From Pelomonas sp. SE-A7 (GTDB taxonomy: Bacteria > Pseudomonadota > Gammaproteobacteria > Burkholderiales > Burkholderiaceae_C): 64,000 nt of DNA. A model generated the notes under the pieces. The model was not told the origin of the DNA. It did not search any database and was given only the letters and a program-made list of their open reading frames with translations. Shown piece after piece: positions 34,820 through 43,456 of the stretch (position 1 is the stretch's first letter; the number at the start of each line of letters is the position of its first letter). The stretch lies in contig NZ_JAUASW010000001.1 in NCBI RefSeq assembly GCF_030345705.1, positions 496,001 through 560,000 on the forward strand. Direction: 5' to 3'. A program made the translations under genes and the position numbers.

Positions 34820-35614
34820 TCAGAAGCGTGTCGACAGGCCTAGCGCCCAGGCGAAGTCCGGCGCGGCCTTGTTGACACCGCGCGAGAACGACAGGTCCAG
34901 CTGCAGGGCCTTGGCGAGCAGCCAGGTCACTCCGGCGCCGGCCGTGATGGTCTTGCCGCCATGGCGCTGCGAGGCCAGCTGCTCGCCGGCCAGTTCCACA
35001 TAGCCATGCCAGGCCTCGTTCAGGGCGAAGCCCAGGCTTCCGCCCAGGATGGCGCCGGTGAAGTGCCGCCCCGACTCGACGCGGTCGCGGTAGAGCCCGC
35101 CTATCAGGCCCGCCGACCAGTCGCGCGGCAGCTCCCATTCGGCCGTCAGGCGCACCGAGGGCCGCAGGCCCTGGCCGCGGAAGGCCGCCGAGCCGCTGTC
35201 CATGTCCAGGTGAAACAGCCACGCGAGGCCGGGCTTGCCGCTCGCCTCATCGCCATCCTGCACATGCCATTTGAGGCCCAGCGCGGTATCGGCATAGCCG
35301 CTGGCCCGCTGGCTCATGCCCGATTCGGTGAGGCGCGAGCGCAGGGCACCGTCGGTCTCTATTCGCAGTTCCCAGTCTTCGCCCGTGCCTATGCGAAAGA
35401 GTGTTGGTGTGGAGCGCAGCCTCGCCGTGCTGCCACCACTCTTGTCGCGAGCAAAGGCCAGGCTGGTCTCCAGCTGCAGGCGGCCCTTGCCGACGGTGCT
35501 GCTCGATTCGACCAGGCCGGGCCGGTCGGTGATCAATACATCGTCGGCGCGGGCCGCGCCGCCAAGCAGCAGGGCCAGCAGGGGGATCGCCAGGTGCTTG
35601 CTGTTCATCGCCAC
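34820..35614 (-). CDS. outer-membrane transporter-like beta-barrel (phenol MetA-pathway family)
   Basis: 264 residues. It has a signal peptide (LAIPLLALLLGGAARA), then DRPGLVESSSTVGKGRLQLE, the opening pattern of the MetA-pathway of phenol degradation-like transporter family. Alternating amphipathic strands and a terminal aromatic residue (GLSTRF) fit an outer-membrane beta-barrel. An alternative ATG 6 bases in gives MNSKHLAIP. It converges with the ketoacyl synthase gene with a 2-base gap. Transport substrate unknown; the phenol label describes the family, not this protein. Confidence 0.75.
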   Translation of the reverse strand: MAMNSKHLAIPLLALLLGGAARADDVLITDRPGLVESSSTVGKGRLQLETSLAFARDKSGGSTARLRSTPTLFRIGTGEDWELRIETDGALRSRLTESGMSQRASGYADTALGLKWHVQDGDEASGKPGLAWLFHLDMDSGSAAFRGQGLRPSVRLTAEWELPRDWSAGLIGGLYRDRVESGRHFTGAILGGSLGFALNEAWHGYVELAGEQLASQRHGGKTITAGAGVTWLLAKALQLDLSFSRGVNKAAPDFAWALGLSTRF

Positions 35615-35637
35615 GACCTCGCCTGAATGCTTGAGAG

Positions 35638-37965
35638 TCAGCCCGGTGCCGATGCTGGCGCGGCCGGCGGCGCGCTGTCCAGCCCTATGCTGCGGATACC
35701 GGCCTCGCCGGCGTATTCCTCGAACACCCAGCCGGCGCCCTGGCGCACCAGGCCCTCGGCCGGCGGCTGGAGCTCGGCCACCGGCACGCCGCGCAGGGCC
35801 ACGCTCATGAAGTCGATCCAGGCGGGCAGGGCCAGGCCGCCGCCGGACTCGCGGTCGCCCATGGGCTTGGGGTTGTCATGGCCTATCCAGACCGCCGCCA
35901 CCAGGCCGGGCTGGAAGCCGACGAACCAGGCATCGACCGCATCGTTGGTGGTGCCGGTCTTGCCATAGATGTCGGGGCGGCGCAGCGCTCCCTGTGCGCG
36001 CGCCGCTGTGCCGCTGCGTGCGACCTCCTGCAGCAGGCTGGCCGTGACGAAGGCATTGCGCTCGGGAATGGCGCGCTGCTCCTCGGTCAGCGGTTCGGGC
36101 TTGGCCTCGAACAAGACCTGGCCCTTGCTGTCGGTGATCTTCTCTATCAGCAGCGGTGCCACGCGGTAGCCGCCGTTGGCGATCACGGCATAGGCCTGCG
36201 CCATCTGCAGCGGCGTGACCGAGCCCGAGCCCAGGCCCAGGGTCAGGTTGTCGGGCTGCTTGTCCACGTCCAGGCCGAAGCGGCCGGCCCAGTCGCGCAC
36301 CTTGGCCGCGCCCAGCATCTGCATCACCCGCACCGTGACCATGTTCTTGGACTTGGCCAGGGCCTGGCGCACCGTCAGCGGGCCGTCGTACTGGCTCTCG
36401 TAGTTCTTGGGCTCCCAGTCGCCTATGGTGATGGGCGCGTCGTTGACCACGGTGTCGGGGGTCAGGCCTTGCTCCAGCGCGGCCGAGTAGACCAGGGGCT
36501 TGAAGCTGGAGCCCGGCTGGCGCCAGGCCTGGCTGACGTGATTGAACTTGTTCTTGGCGAAGTCGAAGCCGCCCACCAGCGCATGGACCTTGCCCGTGCC
36601 CGGCTCCAGCGCGACGAAGGCGCCTTCGGCCTCGGGCGACTGGGCCACTTGCCAGGCGCCCTGCGGCTCGGCCTTGGTCGGTGCGCCGCGCAGCACGCGG
36701 ATGATGGAGCCGCGGCGGATGCGCAGGCTGTCGCGCGCCTTCTCCGACAGCGCGGCCTGCACCGGGCGCAGGCCTTCGCCGCTGATGCTGATGTCGTCGC
36801 CGCTCTGCAGGCTGGCCTTGAGCTTGCCCGGCGCCACCGAGGTGACGACGGCGGCGCGCAGCTCGTCGTTGTCCGGATGCTCGATCAGCGCATGGCCGAT
36901 CACGCCGTCTTCCTCGCTGCCGTCGTCGGGCAGCTCGACGAAGCCCTCGGGCCCGCGATAGGCCTTGCGGCGCTCGTAGTCCATCAGGGTCTTGCGCAGG
37001 CCCTTGTAGGCGGCCTGCTGCTGCTCGGCCACCAAGCTGGTGTAGACATTGATGCCGCGGGTGTAGGCCTCTTCGCCGTACTTGGCGAACACCACCTGGC
37101 GGGCCATCTCGGCCGCGTACTCGGCATGCAGGCGCTGGTCCTGGGCCGAGCGGATGTGCAGCCTCTCCTTCTTGGCGGCCTCGTGATCCTCGGGGCTGAT
37201 CACGCGCACGTCGGCCATGCGCTCCAGCACGATCAGCTGGCGGCGCTTGGCGCGCTGGAAATTGCTGATCGGATTGGCGTAGTAGGGGTTCTGCGGCAGA
37301 CCCACCAGCATGGCGGTCTCGGCCTGGCTGAGCTGGTCCAGCGGCTTGCCGAAATAGGCCTCCGAGGCGGCGGCAAAGCCGTAGGCCCGCTGCCCCAGGT
37401 AGATGTGGTTCATGTAGATCTCGAGGATCTGGTCCTTGCTCAGCTGGGTCTCGATCTTGAGCGCCAGCAGGATCTCCACGAACTTGCGCGAATAGGGCTG
37501 ACGCTTGGTCAGGTACATGTCGCGCGCCAGCTGCTGGGTGATGGTCGAGCCACCGCCCTTCTTGCGCTCGGCGAAGGGGTTGGACAGGTTGTTGACCACG
37601 GCCCGGGCAATGCCGGTGAACGAGATGCCGTCGTGGCGGTAGAACTCGGCGTCCTCGACCGCCAGCAGCGCGTCCTTGGTGCGCTTGGGGATCTGGTCCA
37701 GCGTCAGGTAGCGGCGGCGCTCGGCGCCGAATTCGGCCATCAGCTGGCCATCGCTGGTGTAGACCCGCAGCGGCTGCTTGGGGTGGTAGTCGGTCAGCTT
37801 GTCCAAGTCCGGCAGGTTGGGGTAGACCAGGGCCGCTGCGATGCCCAGCAAGAGGATGAACAGGGCGATCAGGCCGCCGAGGATCAGGGCGACGCGCCCT
37901 GGCGTGAAGCCGCGCGCTGACAGGAACTGGGGCCAGGGAAAACGACGGGATGCTTCAGCGGTCAT
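35638..37965 (-). CDS. mrcA: penicillin-binding protein 1A (bifunctional)
   Basis: 775 residues. One N-terminal membrane helix (~28-50) precedes the GT51 glycosyltransferase domain with VEDAEFYRHDG and GGGSTITQQLARDMYL. Next comes the transpeptidase domain with SSFK (~490), KSKN and KTGT (~668). It polymerises and crosslinks peptidoglycan in the periplasm. The ~280-residue segment between the two (OB-like PBP1A insert, DDISISGEGLRPVQAALSEK) is present, which separates it from PBP1B. It is divergent from the S9 peptidase gene across 144 bases. Confidence 0.95.
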   Translation of the reverse strand: MTAEASRRFPWPQFLSARGFTPGRVALILGGLIALFILLLGIAAALVYPNLPDLDKLTDYHPKQPLRVYTSDGQLMAEFGAERRRYLTLDQIPKRTKDALLAVEDAEFYRHDGISFTGIARAVVNNLSNPFAERKKGGGSTITQQLARDMYLTKRQPYSRKFVEILLALKIETQLSKDQILEIYMNHIYLGQRAYGFAAASEAYFGKPLDQLSQAETAMLVGLPQNPYYANPISNFQRAKRRQLIVLERMADVRVISPEDHEAAKKERLHIRSAQDQRLHAEYAAEMARQVVFAKYGEEAYTRGINVYTSLVAEQQQAAYKGLRKTLMDYERRKAYRGPEGFVELPDDGSEEDGVIGHALIEHPDNDELRAAVVTSVAPGKLKASLQSGDDISISGEGLRPVQAALSEKARDSLRIRRGSIIRVLRGAPTKAEPQGAWQVAQSPEAEGAFVALEPGTGKVHALVGGFDFAKNKFNHVSQAWRQPGSSFKPLVYSAALEQGLTPDTVVNDAPITIGDWEPKNYESQYDGPLTVRQALAKSKNMVTVRVMQMLGAAKVRDWAGRFGLDVDKQPDNLTLGLGSGSVTPLQMAQAYAVIANGGYRVAPLLIEKITDSKGQVLFEAKPEPLTEEQRAIPERNAFVTASLLQEVARSGTAARAQGALRRPDIYGKTGTTNDAVDAWFVGFQPGLVAAVWIGHDNPKPMGDRESGGGLALPAWIDFMSVALRGVPVAELQPPAEGLVRQGAGWVFEEYAGEAGIRSIGLDSAPPAAPASAPG

Positions 37966-38109
37966 CGGGGCCTGCGCGGGCTTGGGGCGGACGAGGCCGC
38001 ATTATGGGGGGGCGGTCTGGAATACCCGGATCCCGTGCGCCTGTCGCCCAAATGAAAATGTCGGCCGCGCATGGGCTAAGCCCAGCGCGATCAATACAAG
38101 ACAGGGAGG

Positions 38110-40104
38110 ATGGAGATGATCAAGCGCAGGACTCTTCTCGAGGCCGGCCTCGGCCTGGCTGCCGGCGCGGCGGCAAACGGCAGCGCAGTCGCCGCCACCG
38201 ATTCGACACGACAACTGTTGCCGCTGGCTGACTTCGCGCGGCGGCCCATGATGGAGCAACTGGCACTGTCACCGGATGGCAAGCTGATCGCGGCCATCGT
38301 CAACGATGGCGCGCGGAGCCTGCTGGTGACCAGAACGGCCGATGACGGACCGGTGTCGGTCGTGCTGGCAACAGACAACCTAGAGTTCATGATCAATTGG
38401 CTGGCCTGGGTCAACCCCACCCGCCTGCTGGTCAGCCTGGGGTTCTATACGGTGCGCGAGAAGGGCACGGTCGGGCAGGTCGAGATCACCGAGAGCCGGC
38501 TGATGGCGGTGGACGCCGACGGCAAAAACATGATCAACCTGGTCAAGCCTCGCGGTGTTATGGCGCGCGGCCTGAAATGGGCCTGGCATCAGGACAACGT
38601 GGTCGACATGCTGCCCGATGATCACGATCACATCCTGATGGCCCTGCCGGCCAGGGACGACATGGCCGAGCCCTCGGTCTTCAAGGTCAATGTCTACACG
38701 GCAGAGCGCAGCACCTATGCCGGCATGCGCAGCGAGGTCTTCGACTGGCTCACGGATGGGCAGCATCGCGTGCGCATTGGGATCGGTCACACCACGCAAG
38801 GCGAGCGCACCGTCTGGGCCTGCGACATCGACGGGGGCAACTGGCGGCTGCTGAGCAAGACAGCGGCGTTCGAAGCCGAGGCCCTGAATCCGCTGGGCTT
38901 CGGCCTCGATCCGCAGCAGCTGTACGTGACTGCCAAGTTCGAGGGCCTGGACGCGGTGTTCACGCTGGACCTGGGCAAGGAAGACGCCAAGCCTGTGCTC
39001 AAGCTGGCCGACGATCGCTATGAGCTGAGCGGCAGCCTGATACGCGACAAGCGAGGCGAGGCCGTCGGCATTCGAATGCGGGTCTTCACGGGAGGGGCCA
39101 GCTTCTACTGGGATCCTGCCTTCCGCGACCTGCAGGCGTCGCTCGACGCCTCGCTGCCCGATCAGGCCAACGCCCTTTTCAGCCACGACCGCGCAGGCCA
39201 GCAGTTCGTCGTGCGCTCGGCCGGCAAGGGCCGGCCCGAGCGTTTCTATCTCGCCCGCTTCGGCGACAAGCCCAGCCTCCGCCTGCTGGCAGACAGCTAC
39301 CCTGAACTGTCAGAGCAGGCACTCGGCAAGCGGCTGAGCTTCCGCATGAAGGCACGCGATGGCCTGCCCTTGCACGGCTATCTGACCCGGCCCGCAGGCA
39401 AGCTGGCCGAACCCTATCCCCTGGTGGTGCTTCCTCATGGCGGTCCGCAATCGGCCGACACGGCCGGCTTCGACAGCTGGGCCGCCTTCCTCGCCGACCG
39501 CGGCTACCTGGTGCTCCAGCTCAACTTCCGCGGTTCCACCGGCTACGGCCAGGCACACCTGGAGGCCGGCCTGCGGCGCTGGGGCCTGGAAATGCAGGAG
39601 GACCTGGAAGACGGCGTGGCCGAGCTGGTCCGGCTCGGCCGGGCCGACCCCAAGCGGGTCGCCATCATCGGCTCCAGCTACGGTGGCTACGCAGCGCTGA
39701 TGGGCGTGATCAAGACGCCGGCCCTGTACCGCGGTGCGTTTGCCGTCGCGCCCGTGACCGACCTGGTCATGCTCTGCGACGACATCGTCGGCATGGCCCG
39801 CAAGGAGGTCGTGCGCCGCCAGATCGGCCATGCCCGTGACGACCGTGCCCGCCTGGAGGCGACCTCGCCCTGCCTGCATGCCGATCGGATCCAGGTGCCC
39901 GTGGTCCTGGTTCATGGCACGGTGGATCGCCAGGTCGAGTACCAGTACTCGGTCAAGATGGCCGCGGCACTCAAGAAGGCGGGCAAACCGCATCAGTTCA
40001 TCAAGCTGGACCGTGGCGACCATCCGCTCAGCCATGTTCCGCATCGGGTGCAGGTGCTGCAGGCGATGGAGCGATTCCTGGAGGAGGTCATGCCCAAGGC
40101 CTGA
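38110..40104 (+). CDS. S9-family (prolyl oligopeptidase-like) exported peptidase
   Basis: 664 residues with a twin-arginine-like N-terminus (KRRTLLEAGLGLAAGAAANG). Residues ~40-400 would form the beta-propeller, and the C-terminal alpha/beta-hydrolase carries Ser523 in GSSYGGYAAL, Asp606 in VHGTVDRQVEY and His638 in RGDHPLSH, the complete triad. Such enzymes cleave acylaminoacyl or prolyl peptides. Tat export suggests it folds in the cytoplasm before export. ATG 38110 or 38116 could start. The oxyanion region PLVVLPHGGPQSAD is typical. Confidence 0.9.
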   Translation: MEMIKRRTLLEAGLGLAAGAAANGSAVAATDSTRQLLPLADFARRPMMEQLALSPDGKLIAAIVNDGARSLLVTRTADDGPVSVVLATDNLEFMINWLAWVNPTRLLVSLGFYTVREKGTVGQVEITESRLMAVDADGKNMINLVKPRGVMARGLKWAWHQDNVVDMLPDDHDHILMALPARDDMAEPSVFKVNVYTAERSTYAGMRSEVFDWLTDGQHRVRIGIGHTTQGERTVWACDIDGGNWRLLSKTAAFEAEALNPLGFGLDPQQLYVTAKFEGLDAVFTLDLGKEDAKPVLKLADDRYELSGSLIRDKRGEAVGIRMRVFTGGASFYWDPAFRDLQASLDASLPDQANALFSHDRAGQQFVVRSAGKGRPERFYLARFGDKPSLRLLADSYPELSEQALGKRLSFRMKARDGLPLHGYLTRPAGKLAEPYPLVVLPHGGPQSADTAGFDSWAAFLADRGYLVLQLNFRGSTGYGQAHLEAGLRRWGLEMQEDLEDGVAELVRLGRADPKRVAIIGSSYGGYAALMGVIKTPALYRGAFAVAPVTDLVMLCDDIVGMARKEVVRRQIGHARDDRARLEATSPCLHADRIQVPVVLVHGTVDRQVEYQYSVKMAAALKKAGKPHQFIKLDRGDHPLSHVPHRVQVLQAMERFLEEVMPKA

Positions 40105-40140
40105 GCGGTGGCTCGGCCAGGTGCTGCTATCGTGCCGGCC

Positions 40141-41583
40141 ATGCAAGACCTGAGCTTCTACTGGCACGACTACGAGACCTTCGGCAGGGTGCCGCGCCGC
40201 GACCGGCCGGCCCAGTTCGCCGGCATCCGCACCGATGAGCAGCTGAACGAGATCGGCGAGCCGCTGATGGTGTACTGCCAGCCGCCGACCGACAGCCTGC
40301 CCGACCCCGAGTCCTGCCTGCTGACCGGCATCCTGCCCCAGCTCTGCGCCGAGCAGGGCTTGAGAGAACATGAGTTCGCCGCCGCCATCGAAGACCAGTT
40401 GGCAAGACCCGGCACCGTGGGCCTGGGCTACAACAGCATCCGATTCGACGACGAGGTCACGCGCTTTTTGTTCTGGCGCAATCTGCGCGATCCCTATGCC
40501 CGCGAATGGCAGAACGGCTGCGGCCGCTGGGACCTGCTCGACGTGGTGCGCTGCGCCTATGCGCTGCGGCCGGATGGCATCCAGTGGCCCAGGCACGAGG
40601 ACGGCCGGCCTTCGTTCAAGCTGGAGCACCTGACCGTGGCCAACGGCCTGCTGCACGAGGCGGCCCACGATGCACTGTCCGACGTGCGCGCCACCATCGC
40701 CCTGGCCCGGCTGCTGCGCGACAAGCAGCCCAAGCTCTGGGAGTTCTGCCTCAAGCTGCGCAAGAAGGAGGCGGTCTGGGCCGAGATCGGCGTGGGCAAG
40801 CCCTTTCTGCATGTCTCGGGCATGTATGGGCCGGAGCGCGGCTGCATCGCCCTGGTCTGGCCGCTGGCCCCGCATCCGACCAACAAGAACGAGCTGGTCG
40901 TGTGGGACTGCAGCGTTGATCCCACCGAGTTGCTGACGCTCAATGCCTCCACCATCCGCGAGCGCATGTTCACTCGCCAGGACGACTTGCCCGAGGGCGT
41001 GACGCGCCTGCCCATCAAGTCCATCCACGTCAACAAGTCGCCGGTCGTGATAGCCAATCTGAAGACGCTGTCGCCGGCCATGGCCGAGCGCTGGGGGCTG
41101 GACATCGAGCAGGGCCTGGGCCATGCCCAGCTGCTGATGGAAAAGGGCCGCCTGCTGGACGGGCTCTGGGGCGAGGTGTTCCAGCGCCCCGGCGGCGAGG
41201 GCGGGGCCGATGTGGACGAGGACTTGTACGGCGGCTTCCTGAGCCCCGATGACCGCCGGGCCCTGCAACGCCTGCTGGGCATGACGCCGGAGCAGATCGC
41301 CCAGCGTGCCGCCGAGGGCAAGCTGACGTTCCAGGACGGCCGGCTCGAGGAACTGGTGTTCCGCTGGCGGGCCCGCAACTTCGCCGAGACCCTGTCCGGC
41401 GAAGAGCGCCAGCGCTGGCAAGCGCATTGCGCCGCGCGGCTGCATCGGGGCGAGGGCGGGGCGCAGACCCTGCAAGCTTTCTTCGAGAAGGTCGATGCGC
41501 TCAGCGAAACGGCCGACGAGCGCGGCCAGGACATCCTGGGCGCGCTCTACGACTGGGCCGAACAGATCGCACCGCCGGCCTGA
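40141..41583 (+). CDS. sbcB: exodeoxyribonuclease I
   Basis: 480 residues from ATG 40141. The DEDDh exonuclease core shows WHDYETFGRVPRRDRPAQFA with Asp10 and Glu12, FDDEVTRFLF and HDALSDVRATIALA with the catalytic His and Asp. The SH3-like and C-terminal regions (DLYGGFLSPDDRRALQRL) agree with E. coli ExoI. It degrades single-stranded DNA 3' to 5' and works in recombination and mismatch repair. It follows the S9 peptidase by 36 bases. Length is normal. Confidence 0.95.
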   Translation: MQDLSFYWHDYETFGRVPRRDRPAQFAGIRTDEQLNEIGEPLMVYCQPPTDSLPDPESCLLTGILPQLCAEQGLREHEFAAAIEDQLARPGTVGLGYNSIRFDDEVTRFLFWRNLRDPYAREWQNGCGRWDLLDVVRCAYALRPDGIQWPRHEDGRPSFKLEHLTVANGLLHEAAHDALSDVRATIALARLLRDKQPKLWEFCLKLRKKEAVWAEIGVGKPFLHVSGMYGPERGCIALVWPLAPHPTNKNELVVWDCSVDPTELLTLNASTIRERMFTRQDDLPEGVTRLPIKSIHVNKSPVVIANLKTLSPAMAERWGLDIEQGLGHAQLLMEKGRLLDGLWGEVFQRPGGEGGADVDEDLYGGFLSPDDRRALQRLLGMTPEQIAQRAAEGKLTFQDGRLEELVFRWRARNFAETLSGEERQRWQAHCAARLHRGEGGAQTLQAFFEKVDALSETADERGQDILGALYDWAEQIAPPA

Positions 41584-41645
41584 CTTCCTGCCAGCGCGTC
41601 GCCGCTGAGCAGAATCGGCGCCGGTTTCACAAGGAGTAGTCCCCC

Positions 41646-42134
41646 ATGCGCTTGAAGACCGTTCCGCTGCTGCTGATGACGATGGCAACGCTCGCCTCGA
41701 CGGCGGCCCTGGCCCAGGACCTGGAGGCGCTGAAGCGCCAGGTCTGGAACACCGAATGCGAATTCGCCGCCTCGATGGCGAAGCGCGACCTGGCCGGCTT
41801 CGAGCGGCTGCTGGCCGACAACACCCTGTTCTTCAGCGGGCCCAAGCCTCTGCATGGCAAGGCCGCCGTCAAGCAGTTCTGGCAGCGCTTCTACGAGGGC
41901 GCCGAGGCGCCGTTTAGGTGGGAGCCCGACCAGGTCGAGGTGCTGGCCGACGGAACCCTGGCTCATTCCACCGGGCCGGTCTGGAATCCCAAGGGCGAGC
42001 TGACCGGCCGCTTCTTCTCGGTCTGGCGCCAGGAGGCACCGGGCCGCTGGCGCATCGTGATGGACCGCGGCGGCCCGCCGACCGAAGCCGACAAGGCGCG
42101 CGCCGAGGCCCCCCGCGCTCAATGCGCGTGGTAG
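41646..42134 (+). CDS. secreted SnoaL/DUF4440-like protein
   Basis: 162 residues with a signal peptide (LLLMTMATLASTAALA, cleaved before QDLEAL). The mature part has the NTF2-like pattern of a helix pair (FAASMAKRDLAGFERLLADN), the strand LFFSGPKPLHGKAAVKQFW, and FFSVWRQEAPGRWRIVMDRG at the end. This fold binds small molecules or dimerises; the function is open. Its 3' end overlaps the following minus-strand amidohydrolase gene by 16 bases tail-to-tail. Confidence 0.82.
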   Translation: MRLKTVPLLLMTMATLASTAALAQDLEALKRQVWNTECEFAASMAKRDLAGFERLLADNTLFFSGPKPLHGKAAVKQFWQRFYEGAEAPFRWEPDQVEVLADGTLAHSTGPVWNPKGELTGRFFSVWRQEAPGRWRIVMDRGGPPTEADKARAEAPRAQCAW

Positions 42135-43456
42135 CGCTGCTGGTACTTGTCGCGCAGACCGGTCTGCTTGTCCTTCAGCTCGATCTCGCGGCCCTGGATG
42201 AAGATGCGCTGCACGGCGCTGCGGATGTCCAGCGGGCTGCCGTCGGCCACAAAGAAGGTGGCGTACTTGCCCACCTCCAGTGAACCCAGCTCCTTCTCGG
42301 CGCCGAGGATGCGCGCCGGGTAGAGCGTGATCGCCTTCAGCGCCTCGTCGGCATTCAGGCCATGGGCCACGGCCTGGCCGGCCTCGAAGCCAAGGTTGCG
42401 CTCGTTGGACGGGTCGCGGTCTTCGCGGGCGATGCAGAAGCGCACGCCGGCACGGGCCAGCTCGCCGGGCAGGCGGTAGATCGCATCCACATCGTCGTCG
42501 CGGCGCAGCGGCAGGCGGTTGACCGAGCCGATCACCACGGCCACGTCACGTGCCTTCAGCTCGCCGGCAAGGGCGGCCGAGTCGGCGCCGCCGACGATCG
42601 CCAGCTTGAGCTTGAAGCGCTCGGCCAGGTCCAGGGCCTGGCGGATCTGCCAGCGGTCGTCGGCATCGACGAAGACCGGGCGCTCGCCCCGCACCACCGG
42701 CAGCATGGCTTCCCAGCGGGTGTCCAGCGCGGTCTTTGGGTCGGCGGCCTTGGCCTTGGCATAGGCCGCTGCCATCTCGAACACCTCGTCCAACTGCTTG
42801 AGCTTGGCATTGACCGTGCGGCGCAGTTCGTCGCGCGGCGAGTCGGTGCCGGTGGCGAACAGGCTGTTCGCGCTGCGCATCGTCGGCAGGGTCACATGCA
42901 GGCCGACTTCGGGTCGCAGGGCCATGTCTTCCCAGTTCCAGCCGTCCAGCTGCACCAGGGCCGAGGTGCCGGCCACCAGGCCTATGCCGGCGCGCGGCTG
43001 CGGCACCGAGAGCACGGTCAGCACGCCGCTGGCGCGGGTCACCGGGATGATGTCGCTGTCGGCATTGATGGCCACCAGGGCGCGGGCGTTCGGGTTGACG
43101 GCGCCGGTCTCGGCCGTGTCCACCGTGGCGCGCACGGCGCTGACCTCGACCAGGCCCATCACCGTGTTGGCCGAGACCATGCCGGGATAGACCTGGCGGC
43201 CCTGCAGGTCTATCACCTGGGCGCCGGCCGGGGCCTGCAGCTCGGCGCCGCCAATGGCCTTGATGCGGCCGCCTTCAACCAGCATGCGGCCATTGCTCAC
43301 CACCGGGCCACTGACCGTGTTCAGCGTGGCGTTGGTGATCAGGAGCGGCTTGCTCTGCGCAGGCGGCGGCACATTTGGGTTGGCCTGCGCGACGGAGGCC
43401 GTCAGGGCGAGCAGTGCAGTGGCCAGCAGGTGGCGCTTCATGGTGATCGTTTTCAT
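42119..43456 (-). CDS. amidohydrolase-fold protein lacking the HxH metal motif
   Basis: 445 residues. A signal peptide (HLLATALLALTASVAQA) directs it to the periplasm. The amidohydrolase frame is clear: TNATLNTVSGPVVSNGRMLV, then GRQVYPGMVSANTVMG where PGxIDxHxH is expected, and the C-terminal ALKAITLYPARILG and LEVGKYATFFVADG. Both histidines of the HxH are missing, so metal-dependent hydrolysis is doubtful. The start overlaps the stop of the larger amidohydrolase gene by four bases (43453-43456), indicating a stoichiometric partner. A scaffold or pseudoenzyme role is likely. Confidence 0.82.
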   Translation of the reverse strand: MKTITMKRHLLATALLALTASVAQANPNVPPPAQSKPLLITNATLNTVSGPVVSNGRMLVEGGRIKAIGGAELQAPAGAQVIDLQGRQVYPGMVSANTVMGLVEVSAVRATVDTAETGAVNPNARALVAINADSDIIPVTRASGVLTVLSVPQPRAGIGLVAGTSALVQLDGWNWEDMALRPEVGLHVTLPTMRSANSLFATGTDSPRDELRRTVNAKLKQLDEVFEMAAAYAKAKAADPKTALDTRWEAMLPVVRGERPVFVDADDRWQIRQALDLAERFKLKLAIVGGADSAALAGELKARDVAVVIGSVNRLPLRRDDDVDAIYRLPGELARAGVRFCIAREDRDPSNERNLGFEAGQAVAHGLNADEALKAITLYPARILGAEKELGSLEVGKYATFFVADGSPLDIRSAVQRIFIQGREIELKDKQTGLRDKYQQRYHAH